In this document: one piece after another, positions 57,368 to 64,000 of the stretch
How positions within the stretch are numbered: the first letter of the stretch is position 1
How the letters are laid out: each line of letters opens with the position of its first letter
NCBI RefSeq assembly: GCF_020514115.1
Contig: NZ_VTKZ01000002.1
Span: 186,001-250,000, forward strand
Direction: 5' to 3'
Source: Synechococcus sp. MU1642
GTDB lineage: Bacteria; Cyanobacteriota; Cyanobacteriia; PCC-6307; Cyanobiaceae
DNA length: 64,000 nucleotides
The notes under the pieces: generated by a model
What the model saw: only the letters and a program-made list of their open reading frames with translations
Told to the model about the DNA's origin: nothing
Databases searched by the model: none
Position numbers and translations under genes: made by a program

Positions 57368-57553
57368 TCAGGAGAACCCATTAGCTCTTGAAAAAATCCG
57401 CTGGAGTTCACGCTGAAACGCTATTGCGCTGAGAGGTTCTCCCAGACGCCTGCAATGGTTGCGCCGGAGCGCAGCTCCAATCCAACAAACCTGAAGAGCA
57501 ATCAGCAGCGCAGCGACGATCAGAAATGGTGATTCAGCATCATTCCACTGCAT
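57368..57553 (-). CDS. 61-residue membrane protein
   Basis: MQWNDAESPFLIVAALLIAL then a Trp-containing helix end and a basic tail (RRNHCRRLGEPLSAIAFQRE). It ends 3 bp before the next start, and follows a 64-residue gene by about 6 bp. The three small genes at 57068-57754 look like an operon of membrane proteins. Unassigned. Confidence 0.5.
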   Translation of the reverse strand: MQWNDAESPFLIVAALLIALQVCWIGAALRRNHCRRLGEPLSAIAFQRELQRIFSRANGFS

Positions 57554-57559
57554 CTCAGC

Positions 57560-57715
57560 TCAATAACTGGATTGAGGCAGGGTAAAGCCCGACTGCATAT
57601 GGCCTACATCCAGCATCACGTAGGTCAACCAGATCAACACTGCTGCGATACCAGCTCCTGCGGCAACCTTCGCCAATGAACGGCCAATCATCTCAAGCAT
57701 GCTGACCTCTTTCAT
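57560..57715 (-). CDS. 51-residue membrane protein
   Basis: MKEVSMLEMIGRSLAKVAAG then AGIAAVLIWLTYVMLDVGHM and a polar end. One helix near residues 16-34. ATG 57715 is chosen over 57754. Unassigned. It begins the small membrane operon. Confidence 0.5.
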   Translation of the reverse strand: MKEVSMLEMIGRSLAKVAAGAGIAAVLIWLTYVMLDVGHMQSGFTLPQSSY

Positions 57716-57775
57716 CGCGTTAATCCAACTCTCACGATTCTGACGCGTCTTCACCCCGCATCGTCGTCAACCCAT

Positions 57776-57802
57776 AAAAAAAGTCCCGCAATTGCGGGAC
57801 TT
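57776..57802 (-). terminator. Terminator (bidirectional shape)
   Basis: A 10-bp stem AAGTCCCGCA/TGCGGGACTT with seven T on the minus strand; it ends the DoxX transcript. Confidence 0.85.
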
Positions 57803-57824
57803 TCTCACTTGATCACGCTGAACT

Positions 57825-58340
57825 TCAACGGCTGGCAATGGCCTCTTCAAGATCAGCAGCTTTGCCATTGGCGAAATCCGCAACTTCCGCTGCGGAGAAC
57901 TGCATGTCGGGCTCTAGGCGTCGTGCAATTAGCTCATCAATAGAAAAGACGCCAGGGCCACAGGCAAGAACGGCCACAGCAGCCGCAAAATAGAGCCCAA
58001 GCAGCTCAAGAAGGTAGATGTTGAAGCCGGCGGTGACGATGGCGTGATAGATGGCGACGGAAATCGTCCCCGCTACTGCCAACGCTCCCATCCGCGTCAG
58101 CAGTCCAGTGATCAACAACCAGCTCCCAATCACCTCAGAGAACGCCGCAACGTATGAGAGAAGGATCGGGAAGGGGAGATGCAAGGGGCGAACGAATGCA
58201 TCAGCAAAATTTTCGATATTGGCGAGCTTCTCGTAACCGTGGTGAATGAGCAGAGCGCCGGTGAACACCCGAAGCACAAGGAGACCGAGGTCGCCAGCAA
58301 TGGGACGGGAAAGAATGGCGCGGATCACTACAGAACACAT
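57825..58340 (-). CDS. DoxX family membrane protein
   Basis: 171 residues with about four helices. LGLLVLRVFTGALLIHHGYE near residues 18-37 is the DoxX start, and LSYVAAFSEVIGSWLLITGL follows near 60-79. DoxX proteins are small quinol- or thiosulfate-linked membrane subunits; in many bacteria their exact job is unknown. The C-terminal soluble tail of about 35 residues is extra. Confidence 0.88.
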   Translation of the reverse strand: MCSVVIRAILSRPIAGDLGLLVLRVFTGALLIHHGYEKLANIENFADAFVRPLHLPFPILLSYVAAFSEVIGSWLLITGLLTRMGALAVAGTISVAIYHAIVTAGFNIYLLELLGLYFAAAVAVLACGPGVFSIDELIARRLEPDMQFSAAEVADFANGKAADLEEAIASR

Positions 58341-58419
58341 CGTCTACACACAACTTAAATAAGTTGCGTGTTGAGGCGCGGGCTCGCGCCTCACTGAAGC
58401 CAGGAATGAGTACTTCTAC

Positions 58420-58638
58420 TCAGTCGTCGTACACCAGGCATTCGGGCTCATCGGGGTTCTGCTCGCAGAACAGCTCAAGGGGGGAAGGGTCATGGGGATC
58501 GTCAGGAAATTCCTTCTTGTGATCCAACAGCCACTGCAGCTCTTCCGTGAGATGACGCACCTTGCCGTCGTTGTGCTCAGACAGGGCCTTGAGGAACTCC
58601 TCCTGGTCCTTCTGGATGTGCTCGTCAATCGTTTTCAT
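58420..58638 (-). CDS. cp12: CP12, Calvin-cycle regulator (picocyanobacterial type)
   Basis: 72 residues from ATG 58638, MKTIDEHIQKDQEEFLKALS, ending LFCEQNPDEPECLVYDD. CP12 joins GAPDH and phosphoribulokinase into an inactive complex in the dark. The C-terminal Cys pair and the YDD end are intact. The N-terminal Cys pair of freshwater and plant CP12 is absent, as is usual, from memory, in marine Synechococcus and Prochlorococcus. A start at 58653 would add five residues. Confidence 0.88.
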   Translation of the reverse strand: MKTIDEHIQKDQEEFLKALSEHNDGKVRHLTEELQWLLDHKKEFPDDPHDPSPLELFCEQNPDEPECLVYDD

Positions 58639-58826
58639 CACTGAAACTGTCATCTGGCTGACATTCGGTTGTTAGCGAAGACAAGCCGGATCGATCAGTC
58701 GGTAGATCTACCTTTATGGCCGAAACCACACAACAGATCCGTTCCGGCGCCCATCACGTCCTGTGACACCGCAGTGGCAATTTGAGGTTGGCCGAAGGAA
58801 AGTCAGGTCGGCTGATCGTTGAGTGG

Positions 58827-58985
58827 ATGCCATTTTCCGAACGCGGTGTTCTGACGGGACTGCTCGTCTTTGCCATAGGAGTTGTGGTTGGGATCGGGAT
58901 TGGCTCAGCCAGTGCTGTTGCCGCCCTGACCCAGGGCGCACCCGATGTTCTCCAGACCTGGTCGGGAGTTGTTGCTCTGCCTTGA
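58827..58985 (+). CDS. 52-residue membrane microprotein
   Basis: MPFSERGVLTGLLVFAIGVV with a Gly/Ala/Val-rich helix, then a short Asp- and Thr-containing tail (QGAPDVLQTWSGVVALP). It is divergent from cp12, about 190 bp away. Family unknown. Confidence 0.5.
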   Translation: MPFSERGVLTGLLVFAIGVVVGIGIGSASAVAALTQGAPDVLQTWSGVVALP

Positions 58986-59132
58986 AAACTTGACCTCGCC
59001 TCAATTCCTGTCTATCAGGGCAGATATCAGGTGGGTCGCGCGATGCCGTCAAATGAGCGAGTGATCTTTAGCCGTGACAAAAGAACGATGCGGCAAATCC
59101 TCAATCGGCTTCAACGTTTTCTATTCGGATAA

Positions 59133-59303
59133 TCAGCGTGATCCGATGCTGATACTGCCAGCGCCAATCAGATGTTCAAGGCGTGCAGTGAGTTTCAGTT
59201 CGGTTCGATCAAATCGATCCTGATTGCCGGCGACGTAGGCAAGCTCTTCATTCGTGATCACCTGGTGGGTGACGGCATCAAGGTAGATCTGAACCAAGGA
59301 CAT
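59133..59303 (-). CDS. 56-residue protein, paralogue family B
   Basis: MSLVQIYLDAVTHQVITNEE then LAYVAGNQDRFDRTELKLTA and a C-terminal LEHLIGAGSISIGSR. It is clearly related to the protein at 62576-62758 (shared VITN-E-x-A-x-V-x-G-x-QD-x-F-x-RTE and RL-x-x-LI-x-x-G). The helix-rich pattern resembles a small DNA-binding or chaperone-like fold. Unassigned. Confidence 0.6.
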   Translation of the reverse strand: MSLVQIYLDAVTHQVITNEELAYVAGNQDRFDRTELKLTARLEHLIGAGSISIGSR

Positions 59304-59380
59304 CTAAATCGGCGCCATCCGGCGGCCATCCTGGCAACACTGGAGTGAAAACGGTGAATCGGGCCACGCGGAACTGAGCC

Positions 59381-59878
59381 ATGGATCGAGAAACCATTCA
59401 GAGCCTGATCAAACAATGCAGTTTGGGGCTGTTCGATTTGGCCTGCGCCGTCAGCGGACACCCCAGCTGGGACCTCAACCTGCCAGTGGGAGTAATTGAT
59501 GCACGACGCTCCAAGCCGAAGCTGATGGTGAGCGCTATTGGCACCATCAACTCAACATTGAAAGCCTCATCCACCATTGCCCACCCGTTGATGGTTCGCC
59601 TGTTCGAACGTTTCGAAGACGTGGGCCTGGAAGAGGCGCTGACGGAAATGAAACGTGGTGAAGATGGAGAGGCGTTCTGCGAGGTCTGGCAGGCCTACAG
59701 GGATGAACGCCGTAGCGGTGATGCCCCGATGTGGAGCATCGAGGACGCCACGGCCTTTGTGGTGCAGTCCCGCGAAGCCCACGCTGATCGTGAAGTTGCC
59801 TGCGTCGCCATTCTCCCGGGGGAGCCCCATCGCATCCTCACGTTTTCGGTGCCCATCGCCTTCTTGACACGAGATTGA
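59381..59878 (+). CDS. 165-residue protein of unknown function
   Basis: MDRETIQSLIKQCSLGLFDL, a Gly/Val-containing centre, then DVGLEEALTEMKRGEDGEAF and a C-terminal DREVACVAILPGEPHRILTF. It has no membrane part or known motif. The TTG start of TauE overlaps its end as TTGA. Unassigned. Confidence 0.6.
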   Translation: MDRETIQSLIKQCSLGLFDLACAVSGHPSWDLNLPVGVIDARRSKPKLMVSAIGTINSTLKASSTIAHPLMVRLFERFEDVGLEEALTEMKRGEDGEAFCEVWQAYRDERRSGDAPMWSIEDATAFVVQSREAHADREVACVAILPGEPHRILTFSVPIAFLTRD

Positions 59879-60645
59879 GCGTTTCCGAACTGCTGATGCA
59901 AATCGCCCTGCTGGGCATCGCCATTGGCGCCAATGCCCTTTCAGCTCTGGCGGGAGGCGGGGCGGGACTTGTTCAACTACCCGCACTGATCCTTCTCGGC
60001 CTGCCCTTTGCTATTGCACTGGCCACCCACAAAGTGGCCAGTGTTGCCCTGGGGCTGGGTGCGACAGGGCGTCATTGGCGTGCCAGCAGCCTTGACCTCA
60101 AACGCTCGGCGCTGGTGTTGGCCGCCGGTCTTCCAGGGGTGTCTGTGGGGGCCAGCATGGTTCTTGCGCTGCCCGATCAAGCGGCCACCGCCAGCCTTGG
60201 GCTGCTGACCCTGGGGCTTGGGCTTTACTCGGCTCGGAAACCGGATCTGGGAACGACAGACCAGCCCCGCCCGCTGACAGCCCGCACCGTCGGGATTGGC
60301 AGCTGCGGGCTGTTCATCATCGGCATTCTCAACGGCTCACTCACCTCAGGCACGGGGTTGTTCGTCACCCTTTGGCTGGTGCGCTGGTTCGGGCTGAGTT
60401 ACTCCAGAGCCGTCGCCCACACCCTGGTGCTGGTGGGCCTGGGATGGAATGGCACCGGGGCGCTGGTGCTGGGCCTGAGCGGAGAAATTCGTTGGGACTG
60501 GCTTCCTGCCCTGGTTCTCGGGTCGCTGATCGGAGGCTTCCTGGGGGCCCACTACTCACTGGTGAAAGGCAGCCGCCTGGTCAAACGATCCTTCGAGATC
60601 TTGGCGCTGCTCATGGGCGGATCACTCCTGATCCGTAGTTTCTGA
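59875..60645 (+). CDS. TauE/SafE-family transporter
   Basis: 256 residues, about eight helices. The N-terminal GIAIGANALSALAGGGAGLV at residues 14-33 is the family motif for anion/sulfite or sulfonate-type exporters. The middle half repeats it (GILNGSLTSGTGLFVTLWLV). The substrate is not predictable. TTG 59875 overlaps the upstream stop. Confidence 0.85.
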   Translation: MSVSELLMQIALLGIAIGANALSALAGGGAGLVQLPALILLGLPFAIALATHKVASVALGLGATGRHWRASSLDLKRSALVLAAGLPGVSVGASMVLALPDQAATASLGLLTLGLGLYSARKPDLGTTDQPRPLTARTVGIGSCGLFIIGILNGSLTSGTGLFVTLWLVRWFGLSYSRAVAHTLVLVGLGWNGTGALVLGLSGEIRWDWLPALVLGSLIGGFLGAHYSLVKGSRLVKRSFEILALLMGGSLLIRSF

Positions 60646-60852
60646 ATCGGCGACTGCAAGAAAACGCCCCGAAAACCGTGTGGCCAAAACCACTGTTGCG
60701 GCCCCGTAGGCGATGAACGTCACCGCCTGGCCAGAGCTGGCCGTTTCGTAGACCTCACCCGTCAGCAGCATCCAGTCCATCAAGGACGCCACCGTTCCCC
60801 AGATCACCACCCAGACGGACACGTAAGCAACACCGCGAAAGGTCCGATTCAC
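60622..60852 (-). CDS. 76-residue membrane protein
   Basis: From GTG 60852: (M)NRTFRGVAYVSVWVVIWGTV, then ASLMDWMLLTGEVYETASSG and a second helix AVTFIAYGAATVVLAT with a basic end. Two helices. The frame runs further to 61134, but that part is a shadow of the gene on the other strand. Unassigned; it overlaps the TauE end by about 24 bp. Confidence 0.55.
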   Translation of the reverse strand: MNRTFRGVAYVSVWVVIWGTVASLMDWMLLTGEVYETASSGQAVTFIAYGAATVVLATRFSGRFLAVADSETTDQE

Positions 60853-60922
60853 AAGGCCATGGGTCGAGCGAACTCGACGGTAGGGGAAGCCGCTCGAACG
60901 AGGAAGGCCGGCTACTCCCCTA

Positions 60923-61219
60923 ATGTCAATGATTGATCCGATTGAGGGGATGCCGAAGAAACGCCGCAAGCTCAACAAGGACATGGAAGCGGAAATGGCC
61001 GCTGCCAAGCGAAAGATTGAGCTAGTGGGCGCGCTGATCAACGACATCCGGAATGAAGACATCCAGGCTGAATACCTCGGCGCCTTCACGCAGATCCGAA
61101 GCGCCGTGGTGAATCTCATCGCGAAGTACACCACCGACGGATTCTGCGAAGAAACAGAAGGCTTGCTTGCGCTCTACAAGGGGCTGATCCAGCAATTTGA
61201 AGAGGAGTACGAGCTCTAA
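60923..61219 (+). CDS. 98-residue charged helical protein
   Basis: A basic start PKKRRKLNKDMEAEMAAAKR and a regular helical end (LIAKYTTDGFCEETEGLLAL, then QFEEEYEL). ATG 60950 (MPKKRRKL) is an alternative start. No membrane part. It could be a small DNA- or RNA-associated protein; unassigned. Confidence 0.6.
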   Translation: MSMIDPIEGMPKKRRKLNKDMEAEMAAAKRKIELVGALINDIRNEDIQAEYLGAFTQIRSAVVNLIAKYTTDGFCEETEGLLALYKGLIQQFEEEYEL

Positions 61220-61298
61220 GCAGAGCTCACAATGGTTGGCATCGGAACAGGCACCAGCGCAGCACAGCGTTTAGGTTCACTTGCCTTTGTGCCTTGCC

Positions 61299-61424
61299 AT
61301 GGCTCTTCGAGAGACCAAACCTCAGGTGTCGCCACTGCGCCTGAAGATCACCGTGTTGGTCGCCGGCTTCGGGCCATTAATCGCCATCGGCCTGTGGCTT
61401 CAGTCCAAGGGTTTTTTCAACTAA
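61299..61424 (+). CDS. 41-residue membrane microprotein
   Basis: MALRETKPQVSPLRLKITVL then a helix (VAGFGPLIAIGLWLQ) and SKGFFN. Basic N-terminus, single helix. It is four bases before a short secreted-type frame. Unassigned. Confidence 0.5.
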   Translation: MALRETKPQVSPLRLKITVLVAGFGPLIAIGLWLQSKGFFN

Positions 61425-61428
61425 CTCC

Positions 61429-61530
61429 ATGCACCGTTCACTCGTCACGGCGGGACTTCTGAGCCTTTGCCTGGTCCCCAGCGTGAGCTGGGCCGAGACC
61501 ATCACCGCTCATGTGGGCGCTGACTTCTGA
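61429..61530 (+). CDS. 33-residue secreted microprotein (doubtful)
   Basis: MHRSLVTAGLLSLCLVPSVS then WAETITAHVGADF: a signal-peptide-like start with a possible A-x-A-like end and a mature part of about a dozen residues. Its TGA overlaps the next ATG as TGATG. Confidence 0.38.
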   Translation: MHRSLVTAGLLSLCLVPSVSWAETITAHVGADF

Positions 61531-61976
61531 TGACAACACCCATACTTCACCCCCCGCTGGATGCAGAACAGATCCGTGCCCTGTTCACCAAGCCTTACGG
61601 CAAGCCAGGCCCCACAGCTACGCAATGGAAGGCGGTCTATGCCAACGACGTGCATTTCACGGATCCAACCCAGGAGCGGCAGGGAATTGACGCTTACATC
61701 CTTGCCCAGGATGGTCTGATGCAGCGCTGTGATGACGTTTTCCTGGAAACAGAATCGGTGGTGGTGAATGGTGATACAGCCTTTGTTGAATGGCGCATGG
61801 GCCTCAAAATCAAAGGAATTGAATTCATCTACCCCGGCGCAACCCGGCTCAGCTTCAATCCGGATGGAAAGATCGGGGACCACCGTGATTATTTTGATTT
61901 TGTCGGCCCCACGTTCGCTCCAGTGCCCGTGATTGGTGGACTGGTGCGGTGGCTCTACAAACGGTTCGTTGCCTGA
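61530..61976 (+). CDS. SnoaL/NTF2-like protein
   Basis: 148 residues with an NTF2-like alpha+beta barrel pattern: QWKAVYANDVHFTDPTQERQ near residues 32-51 (WxxxYAxDVxFxDP signature) and AFVEWRMGLKIKGIEFIYPG near 87-106. Many members bind small hydrophobic ligands or act as isomerases/hydratases. The substrate is unknown. It overlaps the next gene's start region. Confidence 0.82.
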   Translation: MTTPILHPPLDAEQIRALFTKPYGKPGPTATQWKAVYANDVHFTDPTQERQGIDAYILAQDGLMQRCDDVFLETESVVVNGDTAFVEWRMGLKIKGIEFIYPGATRLSFNPDGKIGDHRDYFDFVGPTFAPVPVIGGLVRWLYKRFVA

Positions 61977-62502
61977 ACTACGGCCACAGGGCCATCTCTT
62001 GATCGGCCCACCGGGCAGTGGAAAGACCACATTCGCAGCGATCCTCGCTCCACTTCTCCCTGCACGGGTGATCGGCAATGACGCTCTGAGGGAACAGCTA
62101 TGGGGGGACCCGAAGGTCCAGGGCCCTTGGTCTGAATTGGAGCCCCATCTCCATGGAGCCATCGACAGCGCCTTCGCTGATGGCAACAACGTGCTTGTGG
62201 ATGCGACCCATGCGCAACTCAACTGGCGCCAACGGTTGATGCACCGAAGCCTGGAGGCGCGACATATTCAATGGACCGGTTGGTGGCTTCAGACACCTTT
62301 TGATCAGTGCCTGGCCTGGAACCGATCCCGCAAACGCTTCGTTCCAGAGGCCGTGATTCATGCGATGCACTGCAGGCTGAGCAGTCCCCCTGACAAGCCA
62401 GAACTCAGCGAAGGATTCACAAGCTTGATCCACCTCAATCCCGCCAGCCCACGCCTCAACGAACAGATCCACCGTGCGATTCAAGCCATCCATCATCGGT
62501 AG
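61969..62502 (+). CDS. P-loop kinase-like ATPase
   Basis: 177 residues with Walker A LIGPPGSGKTT near residues 9-19, a zeta-toxin/T4-PNK-like nucleotide kinase layout (VIGNDALREQLWG, then NNVLVDATHAQLNWRQRLM) and a lid-like basic helix (CLAWNRSRKRF). It could phosphorylate a nucleic-acid end or small molecule. TTG 61969 starts inside the end of the SnoaL gene, implying coupling. Confidence 0.75.
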   Translation: MPELRPQGHLLIGPPGSGKTTFAAILAPLLPARVIGNDALREQLWGDPKVQGPWSELEPHLHGAIDSAFADGNNVLVDATHAQLNWRQRLMHRSLEARHIQWTGWWLQTPFDQCLAWNRSRKRFVPEAVIHAMHCRLSSPPDKPELSEGFTSLIHLNPASPRLNEQIHRAIQAIHHR

Positions 62503-62575
62503 CCATGAAGAAAGGTGAGCAGGTCATGCACCCCCTGTGAAGTCCTATCAACGTGACTCCAATCGCATCCGTGTC

Positions 62576-62758
62576 ATGAAGCTCGGCGAACTCTTTCTCG
62601 AAGCCATGTCCACCGGCGTGATCACCAACGGCGAAATGGCATGGGTAACCGGCCGGCAAGATCAATTCACACGAACTGAGGAAGCTGTTGCGCAACGGCT
62701 CGGCCGTTTGATCGATGAAGGCACGATTCAGCTGGGTTGTCGCATGCCCGTGGCCTGA
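62576..62758 (+). CDS. 60-residue protein, paralogue family B
   Basis: MKLGELFLEAMSTGVITNGE then MAWVTGRQDQFTRTEEAVAQ and RLGRLIDEGTIQLGCR. Paralogue of the protein at 59133-59303; see that entry for shared residues. A longer frame (62537) adds 13 residues. Unassigned. Confidence 0.6.
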   Translation: MKLGELFLEAMSTGVITNGEMAWVTGRQDQFTRTEEAVAQRLGRLIDEGTIQLGCRMPVA

Positions 62759-62775
62759 TTGATGGCAGGGCTCTG

Positions 62776-63177
62776 ATGACGCGCATGTCCTGCCGCTACA
62801 CCGGCGATCTGCACTGTTCAGCCGAACATGGGCCCTCCGGTGTGTCGTTGAGCACCGATGCTCCGCCCGATCATGACGGTCGGGGGGAAAGCTTTTCACC
62901 AACAGATTTGTTGGCCACCGCCCTGGGCACTTGCATCTTGACCGTGATGGGAATCACGGCCAGACGCCGGAACTGGTCTGTCACCGGCGCAGAAGCATCA
63001 GTCGAGAAGATCATGACCCAAACGGGGCCCCGCAAGATCAAAACACTTCGGGTGTGGATCACCCTGCCCCACGGCTTATCGGAAGACCAAATTCAGTTGT
63101 TCAGGCGTGTTGCGAATGACTGCCCGGTGAAACGCAATTTGGAGTCATCCATGACGATTGATTTGATCTGGTGCTGA
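62776..63177 (+). CDS. OsmC/Ohr-family protein
   Basis: 133 residues from ATG 62776. It shows SFSPTDLLATALGTCILTVM near residues 40-59 with one Cys, and NDCPVKRNLES near 115-125 with the second. The Cys pair acts on organic hydroperoxides in OsmC and Ohr. This looks like the OsmC (YhfA-like) branch. It starts 18 bp after the previous gene. Confidence 0.88.
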   Translation: MTRMSCRYTGDLHCSAEHGPSGVSLSTDAPPDHDGRGESFSPTDLLATALGTCILTVMGITARRRNWSVTGAEASVEKIMTQTGPRKIKTLRVWITLPHGLSEDQIQLFRRVANDCPVKRNLESSMTIDLIWC

Positions 63178-63227
63178 TTATCAGCTTTTCTCGCAGGGCG
63201 AATTTAAAGCAGAAAGAAGAATAATAA

Positions 63228-63234
63228 GAGGAGG
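63228..63234 (+). promoter_or_regulatory. Strong Shine-Dalgarno GAGGAGG
   Basis: GAGGAGG lies 4 bp before GTG 63239 and decides that start. Such a strong site is rare in this genome segment; most genes here lack one. Confidence 0.6.
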
Positions 63235-63238
63235 CACG

Positions 63239-63733
63239 GTGAGACTTCACTTCATACCGATTCATGTCTTCCGAGAAACCCCATCGGTGACATTCTTTGA
63301 TGCTGGAGTTCCAGGAAGCAATGGCACCGACGTGGTCGCACACCACGGCGCCGCTAAGTCACCCCCGGACCAAGACGGTTCAGAGCAGTACTACCTTCAC
63401 CGTCATCAGGTAGACAACAACCTTGTACTTGAGGGTTCTCGAACCTTCACGTTGCTCAATCCGGCTTGGGATCACCCACATCACATCATTCATTTAATCC
63501 GAGCGATGGGAGCTCTCCAAATCCCTATCGGCACCTATCACCGCTCCGTTTCCAACGAAGAAGGAAGCCTGGTTCTGAACCAGTCCATGCGTGACAAGGG
63601 ATTTAATTACAGAACGGAATTCATCCCCGTAAGACTTGAAGATCGAAAGGATCTCCTTAAGGCACAAGCAACAATTCCGTGGATATGGAGCTGGAAAGAT
63701 GGGCACATCTGCAGAGACCACGACGCTCAGTGA
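63239..63733 (+). CDS. 164-residue protein, cupin-like
   Basis: Starts at GTG 63239. The middle, QYYLHRHQVDNNLVLEGSRT near residues 50-69, then HPHHIIHLIRAMGALQIPIG, looks like a double-stranded beta-helix (cupin) with histidines and acids for metal binding. DHDAQ ends the protein. The frame before it is AT-rich with a strong ribosome site. The substrate is unknown; possibly a small-molecule or sugar-related cupin. Confidence 0.55.
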   Translation: MRLHFIPIHVFRETPSVTFFDAGVPGSNGTDVVAHHGAAKSPPDQDGSEQYYLHRHQVDNNLVLEGSRTFTLLNPAWDHPHHIIHLIRAMGALQIPIGTYHRSVSNEEGSLVLNQSMRDKGFNYRTEFIPVRLEDRKDLLKAQATIPWIWSWKDGHICRDHDAQ

Positions 63734-63879
63734 TGGTGCTTACGTCGCCGTGAATGACGGTGCATGCGCTTCACTAAACGGCCGCTAACGGAACGACCTT
63801 CAGCACACTCGAGTTGATTCCAGCGCCATCCCAGCCAGGACAGCGCCACGACGATGACAATGGCGATCAACCAACCCAC
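63727..63879 (-). CDS. 50-residue membrane microprotein
   Basis: From GTG 63879: (M)GWLIAIVIVVALSWLGWRWN then a basic tail rich in Arg, His and Lys (MHRHSRRRKHHH). One N-terminal helix; basic cytoplasmic end. It overlaps the cupin gene end by 7 bp on the opposite strand. Confidence 0.48.
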   Translation of the reverse strand: MGWLIAIVIVVALSWLGWRWNQLECAEGRSVSGRLVKRMHRHSRRRKHHH

Positions 63880-63904
63880 GAGGACAACGGCTCAAGAAAA
63901 CAAC

Positions 63905-64000
63905 TCAGAGGCAAAGACTGCTGGACCACAGCTTTTCCTCATCACCAAGATGAGTCTGAACGCAGGTGGTGACGCACTCGCCATCATCGATCGAACAAGC
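63905..64000 (-). CDS. C-terminal fragment of a protein leaving the window
   Basis: Open to the right edge on the minus strand: CSIDDGECVTTCVQTHLGDE then EKLWSSSLCL and a stop at 63905. Four cysteines in 31 residues. Too short to assign. Confidence 0.35.
   Translation of the reverse strand, partial: ACSIDDGECVTTCVQTHLGDEEKLWSSSLCL

Noticed and set aside
60853-61134. N-terminal extension of the 76-residue membrane protein
   Set aside because: It is the antisense of the 98-residue charged protein and has no protein-like features.

Overview
The window reads as chromosome of a marine picocyanobacterium, most likely Synechococcus (subcluster 5.1-like). Supporting signs are GC-rich coding DNA, cyanobacterial families (DUF1816, DUF760, DUF1350, DUF4336, DUF4278), a CP12 of the picocyanobacterial type with only the C-terminal cysteine pair, ComB, menaquinone/phylloquinone genes, and a Crp-type regulator next to tandem pstS genes. 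This is inference from gene content; no database search was run. I see no insertion sequence, integrase, prophage core or CRISPR array. The only RNA genes or elements I can support are tRNA-Pro(UGG) and a candidate glutamine riboswitch.

Positions 1-38 kb are dense housekeeping DNA. A long minus-strand series runs trpD-carA-STAS-mrnC-rlmB-DUF1816-gatA-dnaE (dnaE leaves the left edge). Then come an ABC exporter, msrA, tRNA-Pro, and a phosphate block: a ptrA-like regulator, a frameshifted pstS and an intact lipoprotein pstS. After that follow a DnaQ-like exonuclease, PrxQ, DUF1350, acs, a HAD phosphatase, prenyl synthase, murI, an amidase, a nitrilase, comB, ubiD-like, aroA, an MnmC-like methyltransferase, glmU, murF, glgA, a decayed L,D-transpeptidase, menB, menD, lepB and DUF760.

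Positions 38-64 kb are looser: fewer named enzymes, more convergent and gene-poor stretches, and many small or microprotein genes, often single-span membrane proteins in touching pairs. Recognisable genes are DUF4336, a carotenoid-desaturase-like flavoprotein, an orphan ParA, a DnaJ-domain protein, an SDR, a MIF-like tautomerase, GH57, DUF1499, a DUF2130 nuclease-like protein with a zinc-ribbon partner, rpsU, DoxX, cp12, TauE/SafE, SnoaL-like, a P-loop kinase and OsmC.

The most interesting site is 44.46-44.73 kb. A -10-like TATAAA is followed by a perfect GTA-N8-TAC (NtcA) box, an RNA fold resembling the Downstream-peptide glutamine riboswitch, a 34-codon DUF4278 peptide gene and a terminator. 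It looks like a compact nitrogen-status output cassette. Two genes are broken: pstS copy 1 (single-base deletion) and the L,D-transpeptidase (several lesions).
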